This document shows, in pieces, positions 14,312 through 22,320 of a stretch of 50,853 nucleotides of DNA. This DNA is from Candidatus Promineofilum glycogenicum (lineage in GTDB: Bacteria; Chloroflexota; Anaerolineae; Promineifilales; Promineifilaceae): contig JADJHJ010000019.1 of assembly GCA_016707605.1 (NCBI GenBank), positions 1-50,853 on the forward strand, in the 5' to 3' direction. The stretch's first letter is position 1. The number at the start of each line of letters is the position of its first letter. Position numbers and translations under genes: made by a program. Under the pieces are notes generated by a model, which had not been told where the DNA came from, did not search any database, and saw only the letters and a list, made by a program, of their open reading frames with translations.

Positions 14312-16092
14312 CGCAACCCGTCGACCCGGGTGATTGTCGCCCCCGGCGAGATGGAGCGCCCGGCCTCGCTCAGCCGCGTGCCTTCCCAGGTGCAGTTGCG
14401 GCAGCGGTAGCGATAGGCCGGGATGCCGAAGACGTGCAGCAGGCGGTCGCTGGTGCGCCGGCTGATGCGCATGAGTTCCTGCTCGTGGCAGCGCGGGCAG
14501 CCAACCTCCATCCACAAGCGCCGGTTGCGCAGTATCGCCTCGCGCAGCACCAGGACCAGCAACAGCAGCCCGGCCAGCCCGGCCAGGGCCAGGCTCAACA
14601 GCCGATGCCCCCCGCCGAAGGCCAAACGCGTCACCAGGGGCGGCATGTCGTACATGACCGACGCCCGGCCGCGGTCAATGTCCACCAGAAAGACGACGTA
14701 CTCGCTGTTGCTGTCGGTGTCGAAGGCGAATGGGATCGGCTCCGTCGTGCGGCCATAGGCGTCGATGGCTTGCGTCGCGTCGCCGGTGATGACGTAGGAC
14801 TCATAGCTGCCGGCGCGGGCAATGCGCCGCACCTGCTGGTACAAGCCGCTGCTGATCGGCTCCAGGCGGGCGCTGGCGTCGTTGGCGCTCCCTTGCTGGA
14901 AGCTGCCGACGACGTAGAACTCCTCCATGCCGTCAAGGGCGCTGACGGCGTAGGGAATGGGGAAGAAGAGCCGGTCGGCGCGCTCATTGCTGTCGAAGAC
15001 GAAAGTAACAACCTGATTCGGCTGGCTGGTGGTGATCCAGGCCATCGCCGGCGGGAAGGCCCGCTCCGGGTCGTCGCAGTTCACCACCTGCCAGCGGTAG
15101 CTGCCGGGCGTCGCGATGGGGTATTCGAGCGAGAAGACGTCGTCATTGGCCACCACGTCCCCCTGCGCACCGTCGTCCAGCAGGCGGGGCAGAGCGTCGC
15201 CGGTGGGGAAACTGCCCTGCACGCACCAGTTGTTGTTGTCGGCCGCGCCGGGCGGGGCCACGCTGGGCGACGCCACCGGCCGCGCCAGCGAGGCCATGCC
15301 CAGGGCCAGGCGGACGAACGGGTTGACGAAGTAGATGAGCGCCGCCGCGGTCAGCAGCAACAGGCTGAGCGTCAGCAGCGCGGCCGACAGGCGGCTGGGA
15401 CGGCGCAGGGGGCGGCGCGCCGGGCGGGGAGCCGGCTCGGCCGCCGCCGCAGCCACGGGTTCGACCGGCGGCGCGTCCACCGGCGCATCGGCTTCCAACG
15501 GCTCGGCAGGCGGTGGTTCTGTCATGAACGTTACGCCATCGTCTTCTTCCAGCGGCAGGCCGATCACGTCCGGTTCGCCAAAGGCCGGCGGCGCGGTCTG
15601 TTCGACTATGGGCGGTGCGTCGAAGGCCGCCGTAGTTGGGAAGTACGTTTCGACGCTGTGCGGCGGCTCTTCAATCGCCGGCGCAATGGTCGGTGGCTCT
15701 TCGAGCGGCACGGCGACAGCCGGCGGCTCAATGGCTCGCAATATCCAGTCCGGCGGTGCTTCGGTCAGGGGCGGGGCGACGTCGTCAGTGGCCGCGGCGC
15801 CGGGTGTGGCTTCGGGCGGTGAGGTGTCAAGTGCGTCGTCCGTCGGCTCAGCGCCGTAGTACTTTTGCAGCGCCTCTTGCAGCGCGGCGAACTCCTCGGC
15901 GATAGAGCTGTCGTCCGACGGCGTGGTCGGCTCGGGCAGGATGTCGCTCGGCAACGGCCCCGTCTCCAACCAGCCGGGCTTGTAACCGGAGGCCTCGATG
16001 AACCCCTTGGACTTGTTCTTCTTGCCCGTGCCCGACTCAGAAGAGCCGGCCGGTTTCTTGGCCCCGCCGCCGGGTGATTTCGCGTTGCTCAT
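14308..16092 (-). CDS. Two-span membrane protein with carbohydrate-module-like repeats and C-terminal zinc ribbon
   Basis: I do not recognise the family of this 594-residue protein. Residues 1-210 are a low-complexity Pro, Ala and Glu-rich cytoplasmic tail. A transmembrane segment follows (LSAALLTLSLLLLTAAALIYF). Next are two similar extracellular beta modules, around WCVQGSFPTGDALPRLLDDG and FYVVGSFQQGSANDASA, which resemble starch-binding CBM48/X25-type folds. A second span is LLSLALAGLAGLLLLVLVL. The C-terminus is a zinc-ribbon-like CPRC...CRNC region in the cytoplasm. ATG 16092 is used, since the longer frame would start at TTG 16104. It converges on the DUF2344 gene with a shared CTAG. 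Confidence 0.8.
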   Translation of the reverse strand: MSNAKSPGGGAKKPAGSSESGTGKKNKSKGFIEASGYKPGWLETGPLPSDILPEPTTPSDDSSIAEEFAALQEALQKYYGAEPTDDALDTSPPEATPGAAATDDVAPPLTEAPPDWILRAIEPPAVAVPLEEPPTIAPAIEEPPHSVETYFPTTAAFDAPPIVEQTAPPAFGEPDVIGLPLEEDDGVTFMTEPPPAEPLEADAPVDAPPVEPVAAAAAEPAPRPARRPLRRPSRLSAALLTLSLLLLTAAALIYFVNPFVRLALGMASLARPVASPSVAPPGAADNNNWCVQGSFPTGDALPRLLDDGAQGDVVANDDVFSLEYPIATPGSYRWQVVNCDDPERAFPPAMAWITTSQPNQVVTFVFDSNERADRLFFPIPYAVSALDGMEEFYVVGSFQQGSANDASARLEPISSGLYQQVRRIARAGSYESYVITGDATQAIDAYGRTTEPIPFAFDTDSNSEYVVFLVDIDRGRASVMYDMPPLVTRLAFGGGHRLLSLALAGLAGLLLLVLVLREAILRNRRLWMEVGCPRCHEQELMRISRRTSDRLLHVFGIPAYRYRCRNCTWEGTRLSEAGRSISPGATITRVDGLR

Positions 16093-16280
16093 ACTACGTC
16101 TCAACTTGCTGTAGACTAGACAGCCGCACCTTCAGGACAGAATCAGAGGCCCATTCTCCGAAGATAGCACCATCGCGGCCAATGCCGGTGAAAAAGGCAG
16201 TAAAACTATGGTGAATTATACGTGAAGAAGCGGCGCGGCCCTATAGCCATCCTGCACAACATTCTCTGCCGTTGCGCCAC

Positions 16281-16310
16281 TTGACAGACGACGATCAAAA
16301 AAGGTATGAT
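16281..16310 (+). promoter_or_regulatory. Sigma-70-type promoter of fadR (TTGACA-N18-TATGAT)
   Basis: A perfect -35 TTGACA (16281-16286) and a -10 TATGAT (16305-16310) are spaced 18 nt apart. Transcription would start at about 16317, inside the operator palindrome. It also rules out the longer reading-frame start at 16306, which lies in the -10 box. Confidence 0.8.
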
Positions 16311-16313
16311 GCC

Positions 16314-16343
16314 GGTAACTGGTCAGTGGTCTAACCAGTTACC
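16314..16343 (+). promoter_or_regulatory. Candidate FadR operator (GGTAACTGGT ... ACCAGTTACC)
   Basis: A perfect 10-bp inverted repeat with a 10-nt spacer covers the predicted transcription start and ends just before the fadR start codon. Its right half contains TGGTCTAACCA (16327-16337), matching the TGG-N5-CCA core known for Escherichia coli FadR sites. The position fits autorepression by roadblock. Binding itself is inferred. Confidence 0.65.
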
Positions 16344-16344
16344 A

Positions 16345-17055
16345 ATGTCTATGACCGAGTGGCTTGCTCCCGCGCGACCCCGCGCCCATGCCGAAAGCGT
16401 CCTCCTGGCGTCCATCCTCGACGGCACCTTCCCGAGCGGCACGACGCTGCCCGGCGAGCGCACGCTGGCCGCGCAACTGGGCGTGACCCGGCCGACCTTG
16501 CGCGAGGCGTTGCAACGCCTGGCCCGCGACGGCTGGCTGACAGTGGCCCACGGCAAGCCGACGCTGGTCAACAACTACTGGGAAGAGGGCGGGCTGAACG
16601 TGCTGGGCAAACTGGTGGAGCATCCGACCTATCTGCCACCCAACTTCGTTGACCAACTACTGGAGGTTCGGCTGCACCTGGCCCCGGCCTACACACGGGC
16701 GGCCGTGGCCCGCGCCGCGCCGGAAGTGGCCACCTTCCTCGGCCAGGCCGAGGCGCTGGCCGACCCGGCCGACTTCGCCCGCTTCGACTGGCAACTCCAC
16801 CACCTGCTGACCGTCCGCTCCGGCAACCCCATCTACACCCTCATCCTCAACGGCTTCCGGGGCTTCTACGAAGAGATCGCCCGGCGCTACTTCGCCGCGG
16901 CCGAAGCGCGGCAACTGTCGCGGCGCTTCTACGCCGATCTGCGCGTCGCGGCGCAGGCAACCGACGCCGATGCCGCCGAGACGCTCAGCCGGGCCGTCAT
17001 GGCTGAGAGCATTGTCACCTGGGCAGGGCGCGCCCAACGCGCCGAGGAGAGCTAA
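16345..17055 (+). CDS. fadR: FadR-type GntR family fatty acid metabolism regulator
   Basis: The 236-residue protein resembles Escherichia coli FadR (239 residues) along its length. The winged-helix part has TTLPGERTLAAQLGVTRPTL and LQRLARDGWLTVAHGKPTLV, then NNYWEEGGLNVLGKL, as in the E. coli protein. The C-terminal acyl-CoA-sensing domain keeps SGNPIYTLILNGFRGFYEEI and RRYFAAAEARQLSRRFY. FadR binds DNA until long-chain acyl-CoA releases it. ATG 16345 or 16351 fits the predicted promoter; no Shine-Dalgarno is seen. The next gene starts 2 nt after its stop, so regulator and target are probably one transcript. Such a close FadR match outside Gammaproteobacteria is notable. Confidence 0.9.
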   Translation: MSMTEWLAPARPRAHAESVLLASILDGTFPSGTTLPGERTLAAQLGVTRPTLREALQRLARDGWLTVAHGKPTLVNNYWEEGGLNVLGKLVEHPTYLPPNFVDQLLEVRLHLAPAYTRAAVARAAPEVATFLGQAEALADPADFARFDWQLHHLLTVRSGNPIYTLILNGFRGFYEEIARRYFAAAEARQLSRRFYADLRVAAQATDADAAETLSRAVMAESIVTWAGRAQRAEES

Positions 17056-17057
17056 CC

Positions 17058-18650
17058 ATGCGCCGCTGGAACGGCTGGGGCGACGATACCATTCCCTATC
17101 ATCTGCCGGCTCAAGCGTCGGCCACTCTGGATGAGTGGGTGGGCCGAGGCACGCCGCCACGCGACGCCGCGCTGGCCGACGTGTTGGCCGCCGTGCCGCC
17201 CGGCCGTCTGCCCGCCCATCGCCTCGTCCGCACCGAGAGCGGCGACCGGCTGCTCCACGCTCGCGGCCAAAGCCTGCCCGATTGGGTGGCCTTGCGCAGC
17301 GGGCGCATCGCCGCCTTCCCCGACGGCGTGGCCTATCCGCAGAACGAGGACGAAGTGGCCGACCTGCTGGCCTATGCCGCCGCGACCGGCGCGCATCTCA
17401 TCCCCTTTGGCGGCGGCACGAGCGTCGTCGGCCACATCAACCCCCAGCCAGGCGATCGGCCGGTGCTGACGGTCAACCTGCGGCGCATGAACCAGTTGTT
17501 GCGCTTCGACAGCGTCAGCCATCTGGCGACGTTCGGCGCGGGCGTGGCCGGGCCGGAGCTGGAGGCCCAACTGCGGGCGCGCGGCTTCACCCTGGGCCAC
17601 TTCCCGCAGTCGTTCGAGTACTCCACGCTCGGCGGTTGGGTGGCCACGCGCAGCAGCGGCCAGCAGTCGCTGCGCTACGGCCGCATCGAGAGCCTGTTCG
17701 CCGGGGGCACGCTGCTGTCGCCGGGCGGGGCGCTGCGGCTGCCGCCGTTTCCGGCGTCGGCCGCCGGGCCTGACCTGCGCCAACTGGTGCTTGGCTCGGA
17801 GGGACGCATGGGCATTCTGACCGAAGCCACTGTGCGCGTCACGCCGCTGCCGGAGCACGAGGAGTTCCACGCCGTCTTCTTCCCCAGCTTCGCCGCGGGG
17901 CTGACGGCGACGCGGCAGATCGTCCAGGCGCGGCTGCCGCTGTCGCTGCTGCGCTTCAGCACGCCGACGGAGACGCAGACGACGCTGGCCCTGGCCGGCC
18001 ACGAGCGGGTCATCGGCCTGCTGGAGACGCTGCTCAGCGTGCGCGGCGTCGGCGGCGAGAAGTGCATGTTGCTGTGTGGCTTCACCGGCCACGCGGCGAC
18101 GATGCGCGAGACGCGCAAGCAGACGTTGGAGCTATGCCGGGCGCAAGGCGGCGTCTCCGCCGGGCGGCGCTTCGGCGAGCAGTGGATCGAGGGGCGCTTC
18201 CGCACGCCCTACCTGCGCAACACCTTGTGGGAGTTGGGCTACGCCGTGGACACGCTGGAGACGGCCACGACCTGGGACAACGTGCCGCGCCTGCTGGCGC
18301 AGATCGAGACGGCCTTGCGCGGCGCGCCCATCGGCGACGGCGAGCGCGTCCACGTCTTCACCCATCTCTCTCACGTCTATGCGCAAGGGGCCAGCATCTA
18401 CACCACCTACCTCTTCCGGCTGGCGGCCGACCCGGATGAGACGCTCGCCCGCTGGCAGGCGCTCAAGGGCGCGGCCAGCACGGCCATCGTTGCCGGCGGC
18501 GGGACGATCAGCCACCAGCACGGCGTCGGCCGCGACCACGCCCCCTACCTGGCGGCCGAGAAGGGCGCGCTGGGCCTATCCGCCCTATCCGCCGCCGTCC
18601 GTTGCTTTGACCCGCACGGCCAAATGAATCCCGGCGTCCTATTTGAGTGA
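17058..18650 (+). CDS. Alkyldihydroxyacetonephosphate synthase-like FAD-dependent oxidase
   Basis: The 530-residue protein begins MRRWNGWGDD, as in AGPS-family enzymes. It has the FAD-binding LIPFGGGTSVVGH and the FAD_binding_4 end motif SLRYGRIESLFAGG. The C-terminal cap ends with THLSHVYAQGASIYTTYLFR, then GGGTISHQHGVGRDHAPYL with the histidines of the AGPS active site, and a terminal DPHGQMNPGVLF. Alkyl-DHAP synthase replaces the acyl chain of acyl-DHAP with a fatty alcohol to make ether lipids. A related FAD oxidase of other substrate (D-lactate or glycolate type) cannot be excluded. GAGGAGAG precedes ATG 17058. It is 2 nt downstream of fadR and upstream of glpD. Confidence 0.85.
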   Translation: MRRWNGWGDDTIPYHLPAQASATLDEWVGRGTPPRDAALADVLAAVPPGRLPAHRLVRTESGDRLLHARGQSLPDWVALRSGRIAAFPDGVAYPQNEDEVADLLAYAAATGAHLIPFGGGTSVVGHINPQPGDRPVLTVNLRRMNQLLRFDSVSHLATFGAGVAGPELEAQLRARGFTLGHFPQSFEYSTLGGWVATRSSGQQSLRYGRIESLFAGGTLLSPGGALRLPPFPASAAGPDLRQLVLGSEGRMGILTEATVRVTPLPEHEEFHAVFFPSFAAGLTATRQIVQARLPLSLLRFSTPTETQTTLALAGHERVIGLLETLLSVRGVGGEKCMLLCGFTGHAATMRETRKQTLELCRAQGGVSAGRRFGEQWIEGRFRTPYLRNTLWELGYAVDTLETATTWDNVPRLLAQIETALRGAPIGDGERVHVFTHLSHVYAQGASIYTTYLFRLAADPDETLARWQALKGAASTAIVAGGGTISHQHGVGRDHAPYLAAEKGALGLSALSAAVRCFDPHGQMNPGVLFE

Positions 18651-18660
18651 CGAGATACGA

Positions 18661-18822
18661 GTTCGGAGTGGCGAGTGGCGGGTGGCGAGTGGCGGGTGGC
18701 GAGTGACCAACGACTAACAACCAACGACCAATAATCACTGACCCACTGACCCACTGACCCACTGACCCACTGACCCACTGACCCACTGACCCACTGACCT
18801 ACTGACCTACTGACCTACTGAC
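18661..18822. repeat. Short tandem repeats (7-nt and 8-nt units) filling the gap before glpD
   Basis: A 7-nt GAGTGGC/GGGTGGC array (about 18666-18705) is followed by a GACCAACGACTAAC-type stretch. Eleven 8-nt units, CACTGACC then TACTGACC (18736-18822), come next and end directly at the glpD start codon. No promoter or Shine-Dalgarno is visible here, so the array is the whole leader of glpD. Confidence 0.9.
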
Positions 18823-20799
18823 ATGAACTGGAACACAAACTGGCGCGAACAAGCGTGGCAAAGCCTTGACGAAACGTGGGACCTCGTCATCGTCGGCGGC
18901 GGCATCACCGGGGCGGGCCTTCTGCATGAGGCGGCGCGGCTGGGGCTGCGGGCGCTGCTGGTGGAGCAGCGCGACTTCGCCTGGGGCACGTCCAGCCGCT
19001 CGTCGAAGCTGGTTCACGGTGGCCTGCGCTATCTGAAAACGGGTCAGGTGGGGCTGACGCGCGCTTCGGTACAGGGGCGCGAACAACTGCTGGCCGAGGG
19101 GCCGGGCCTGGTCGATCCGCTGGGCTTTCTGCTGGCGCAGTACGAGGGCGACGGCGCCGGGCGGCTGGTCTACGGCGCGGGCCTGACCGTCTATGACCTG
19201 ATGGCCATGCAGTGGAGCCACCGCTACTACAGCCCGGCCGACTTCCAAATGTTGGCCCCCTACATCTCGCCCACCGGCCTGCGCGGCGGCTTCCAGTATA
19301 ACGACGCCCAGACGGATGACGCGCGATTGGTGTTGCGCTTAATTCGGGAGGCGGTTGCGGAAGCGCAGGGAAGCTGGGGAGCAGGGGAGCAGGGGGGAGA
19401 GGGTTCCGCACCCCCTCGCCCTCCGGGAGAGGGCCGGGGAGAGGGTTCCGCCCTCCCTCGCCCTTTGGGAGAGGGCCGGGGAGAGGGTTCCGCACCCCCT
19501 CGCCCTCCGGGAGAGGGTTGGGGAGAGGGTTCTCGCGCCCTGGCGCTGAACTACGCCCGCGCCCAAGAGCTACTGCGCGACGACACCGGCGCTATCCTCG
19601 GCGTCCGCCTGCGCGATATGGCCAACGGTGCCGACGGCCGCACAACCGACGTTCGCGCCCGCGCCGTCATCAACGCCACCGGCGCCTGGGCCGACCACCT
19701 GCGCGGCCAGGTCGGCGCCGAAAGCCGCATCCGCCCCCTGCGCGGCAGCCACCTCATCTTCCCCGCCTGGCGCTTCCCCGTGGCTCAGGCCGTCAGCTTC
19801 ATGCACCCGCTCGACGGCCGGCCGGTCTTCGCTTTCCCGTGGGAGGGCGTCACCCTGGTCGGCACGACCGACGTCGACTGCCCACCGCCGCTGACAACCG
19901 ACCCGTGTATCACCGGTGACGAAGTGGCCTATCTGATGGCCGCCGTCACGACCCACTTCCCCGCCCTGAGCCTGTCGCTCGACGACGTGATCGCTACCTT
20001 CGCCGGCATCCGGCCGGTCATCGGCAGCGGCAAGGCCGATCCGTCCGACGAATCGCGCGATCACGTCGTCTGGCAGGAGAGCGGCCTGCTGACTGTCACC
20101 GGCGGCAAGCTGACCACCTTCCGCCAAGTTGCCCGCCAGGCGCTAGAGGAGATCTGCGCCCGGCTCGACGACGACCAGGCGACAGGCGAGGCGCGCCTGG
20201 CCCGGCTGCACGACGACGCGCCGGTACTGCAACCGGTGGACGACGCGCTGCCGGGCGGCGCGGCGCTGCCGGAGGAGACGCGCCGCCGCCTGTTGGGCCG
20301 CCACGGGCGCGAGGCGGCCGACCTGATCGCCGCCGCCGCGCCGGATGAACTGACGGCCATCCCCGGCACGCCGGCCCTGTGGGCCGAGTTGCGCTGGGCG
20401 GCGCGGTCGGAGGCCGTCGTCCATCTGGACGACCTGCTGCTACGCCGCGTACGGCTGGGCTTGCTGCTGCCGCGCGGCGGCGACGATCTGATGGCGCGCA
20501 TCCGGGCTATTGTGCAGCCGGAACTGGGCTGGGACGACGCGCGCTGGGCGGCCGAGGAGCGCGACTACCGGGCGCTGGTCGCCGCGGCCTACGCCCTGCC
20601 CGACCGCCGGGACATCCCCGACTGGCCGGCCCAACTGGCGGCGGCCGAGGCGACGCGCGAACGGGCGGCCGTTGCCCGGCAGGAGCGCGCGCGGCTGCGG
20701 CAGCGGCGCGGTGGGCTAGGCTTGGCCCTGGTGGCCGTGGTGATACTATTGCTCTGGCTGATACGCCGCCATCACCGAGGAGCCGCCCCCCATGCCTGA
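18823..20799 (+). CDS. glpD: Glycerol-3-phosphate dehydrogenase with in-frame repeat insertion and C-terminal membrane anchor
   Basis: This FAD enzyme oxidises glycerol-3-phosphate to dihydroxyacetone phosphate and passes electrons to quinone. It has the dinucleotide motif LVIVGGGITGAGLLHEAARL, GTSSRSSKLVHGGLRYL, a conserved middle with TLVGTTDVD, and ESGLLTVTGGKLTTFR. At 658 residues it is long for the family. About 55 extra residues (186-240) come from a 42-nt tandem repeat read as EGSAPPRPPGEGRG, placed between the cap region and ALNYARAQELL. A C-terminal single span (GLALVAVVILLLWLI) is also unusual. The gene lies after the AGPS-like gene and overlaps pyrD by 8 nt. Its substrate or product would link to the AGPS reaction through DHAP. 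Confidence 0.92.
   Translation: MNWNTNWREQAWQSLDETWDLVIVGGGITGAGLLHEAARLGLRALLVEQRDFAWGTSSRSSKLVHGGLRYLKTGQVGLTRASVQGREQLLAEGPGLVDPLGFLLAQYEGDGAGRLVYGAGLTVYDLMAMQWSHRYYSPADFQMLAPYISPTGLRGGFQYNDAQTDDARLVLRLIREAVAEAQGSWGAGEQGGEGSAPPRPPGEGRGEGSALPRPLGEGRGEGSAPPRPPGEGWGEGSRALALNYARAQELLRDDTGAILGVRLRDMANGADGRTTDVRARAVINATGAWADHLRGQVGAESRIRPLRGSHLIFPAWRFPVAQAVSFMHPLDGRPVFAFPWEGVTLVGTTDVDCPPPLTTDPCITGDEVAYLMAAVTTHFPALSLSLDDVIATFAGIRPVIGSGKADPSDESRDHVVWQESGLLTVTGGKLTTFRQVARQALEEICARLDDDQATGEARLARLHDDAPVLQPVDDALPGGAALPEETRRRLLGRHGREAADLIAAAAPDELTAIPGTPALWAELRWAARSEAVVHLDDLLLRRVRLGLLLPRGGDDLMARIRAIVQPELGWDDARWAAEERDYRALVAAAYALPDRRDIPDWPAQLAAAEATRERAAVARQERARLRQRRGGLGLALVAVVILLLWLIRRHHRGAAPHA
19397..19532 (+). 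repeat. 42-nt tandem repeat inside glpD (3.2 copies)
   Basis: Copies at 19397-19438, 19439-19480 and 19481-19522, plus a partial copy to 19532, share GAGAGGGTTCCG, CTCGCCCT and GGGAGAGGG. The 42-nt period equals 14 codons, so the frame is kept. The same GGGAGAGGGTTAGGGAGAGG type recurs in the intergenic region at 43667-43741. Confidence 0.95.
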
Positions 20800-21841
20800 C
20801 GCCTATCGCCAACTGCTCTTCCCGCTGCTCAAGCGCCTGGACCCGGAGACGGCCCACGACCGCACCCTGGAAGCCCTGACGCTGGCCCAGTCCAACCCCG
20901 TCGGGCGGCGCGTGTTGCAGCGCATCGCCGGCCGTGTGCCGGTGCTGCCGGTGCAGATCGGCCCGCTGCACTTCCCCAACCCGCTGGGCATGGCCGCCGG
21001 CTTCGACAAGGACGCGCGCGTCGTCGGCGGGCTGGCGGCGCTGGGCTTCGGCCACGTCGAGGTCGGCACGCTGACGCCGCGGCCGCAGGCGGGCAACCCC
21101 CGGCCGCGCATCTTCCGCCTGCCGGAGGACGGGGCGCTCATCAACCGCATGGGCTTCCCCAACGGCGGGGTCGAGGCGGCCGTGCCCCGGCTGCGGGCGC
21201 TGGCCGGGCGGCGCGACTGCGTCCTAGGCGTCAGTCTGGGCAAGCAGAAGGAGACGCCGCTGGATGAGGCCGCCGCCGACTACATCACCGTCATGCGCGC
21301 CGTCTACCCCTACGCCGGCTATCTGGCCGTCAACATCAGTTCGCCCAACACGCCCGGCCTGCGCGAACTTCAGGGCGGGAGCTATCTCGACGCCCTGCTG
21401 GCCGCGCTGGTAGCCGAGAACCGCCAACTGGCGGCGCGAGCGGGTATTGCCCCCCGGCCGCTGTGGGTCAAGATCGCGCCCGACCTGAACTCAGATGAGT
21501 TGGACGAGGTGCTATCCGCCTTGCTGGCCGCCGGAGCCGACGGCATCATCGCTGCCAACACGACGCTGGCCCGCAACGGCCTGCGCGACGCGCGCCGGAG
21601 CGAGGCGGGCGGGTTGAGCGGCCGGCCGCTGCGGCAGCGCAGCACCGAACTGATCGCCGCCATTCACCAGCGCACCGGCGGTGCGCTGCCCATCATCGGC
21701 GTCGGCGGCGTGGCCACGGCCGATGACGTGCGCGCCAAGCTGGACGCCGGGGCGGCCGTGGTGCAACTCTACAGCGCCCTCATCTACGGCGGGCCGGGGC
21801 TGCCGGGGCAGATTTTGCGGGGGCTGGCCGCGTCTGGGTAG
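20792..21841 (+). CDS. pyrD: Dihydroorotate dehydrogenase (quinone), class 2
   Basis: The 349-residue FMN enzyme oxidises dihydroorotate to orotate in pyrimidine synthesis and reduces membrane quinone. Class 2 features are the N-terminal helical extension (YRQLLFPLLKRLDPETAHD), PLGMAAGFDKDARVVGGL, GFGHVEVGTLTPRPQ, and the catalytic serine region NISSPNTPGLRELQ. The FMN phosphate site is IGVGGVATADDVRAKLDAGA. ATG 20792 overlaps the last 8 nt of glpD, so translation is coupled. Both enzymes feed electrons into the quinone pool, which may explain the pairing. Confidence 0.97.
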   Translation: MPDAYRQLLFPLLKRLDPETAHDRTLEALTLAQSNPVGRRVLQRIAGRVPVLPVQIGPLHFPNPLGMAAGFDKDARVVGGLAALGFGHVEVGTLTPRPQAGNPRPRIFRLPEDGALINRMGFPNGGVEAAVPRLRALAGRRDCVLGVSLGKQKETPLDEAAADYITVMRAVYPYAGYLAVNISSPNTPGLRELQGGSYLDALLAALVAENRQLAARAGIAPRPLWVKIAPDLNSDELDEVLSALLAAGADGIIAANTTLARNGLRDARRSEAGGLSGRPLRQRSTELIAAIHQRTGGALPIIGVGGVATADDVRAKLDAGAAVVQLYSALIYGGPGLPGQILRGLAASG

Positions 21842-21844
21842 GCT

Positions 21845-21911
21845 GCACAGGATAAGAATCCTGTGCCACTTACCGGCGCGTGAAGTGTGGCACAGGATTC
21901 TTATCCTGTGC
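21845..21911. repeat. Inverted repeat of GCACAGGATAAGAATCCTGTG
   Basis: Two 25-nt arms (21845-21869 and 21887-21911) are exact complements. Each arm is itself a small hairpin (CACAGGAT...ATCCTGTG). It follows the pyrD stop by a few bases and may terminate or stabilise the transcript. A third copy lies at 23585-23606. Confidence 0.9.
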
Positions 21912-21959
21912 GGGACGCTAATTCACCAGCCTACAAATAGCCGAACGCCCACAGCGCGC

Positions 21960-21965
21960 TATAAT
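21960..21965 (+). promoter_or_regulatory. -10 box (TATAAT) for a probably leaderless acylphosphatase transcript
   Basis: A perfect TATAAT lies 7 nt before ATG 21973, with no Shine-Dalgarno between. Transcription should begin at or next to the start codon. No strong -35 was recognised. Confidence 0.55.
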
Positions 21966-21972
21966 TCGCTCT

Positions 21973-22320
21973 ATGTCATCGCCATCCACGGCATCATCCT
22001 CGCCGCCAACGGCGTCCTCGCCGCCTACGGCGTCCTCGCCGCCACTGGCTCGACTGGAAGCCACCGTCCACGGTCTCGTGCAGGGGGTCTACTTCCGACA
22101 GTACACATGGCAAGAAGCGCGCCGGCTGAACCTGGTCGGCTGGGTGGCCAATCAGCCCGACGGCACGGTGCGCGTCGTCGCCGAAGGGCCGGCCGAGGCG
22201 TTGCGCCAACTGCTTGACTTTCTCCACCGCGGCTCGCCCTTGGCCCGCGTCGAGCGCGTCGACAGCGCCTGGCCGGCCGCGACCGGAACTTTCGTCGCCT
22301 TTCAGGTTCGCAGCACATGA
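21973..22320 (+). CDS. Acylphosphatase with Ser/Pro-rich N-terminal repeats
   Basis: The C-terminal 90 residues are acylphosphatase: ATVHGLVQGVYFRQYTWQEA (catalytic Arg in YFR), then LVGWVANQPDGTVRVVAEG with the conserved Asn. The enzyme hydrolyses acyl phosphates such as acetyl or carbamoyl phosphate. The first 26 residues are an added tail of SSPPTA-type hexapeptides encoded by an 18-nt tandem repeat (about 21985-22040), absent from ordinary acylphosphatases. The start is supported by TATAAT 7 nt upstream. The stop overlaps the next start (ATGA, 22317-22320), so the FecR-like gene is coupled. Confidence 0.9.
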   Translation: MSSPSTASSSPPTASSPPTASSPPLARLEATVHGLVQGVYFRQYTWQEARRLNLVGWVANQPDGTVRVVAEGPAEALRQLLDFLHRGSPLARVERVDSAWPAATGTFVAFQVRST

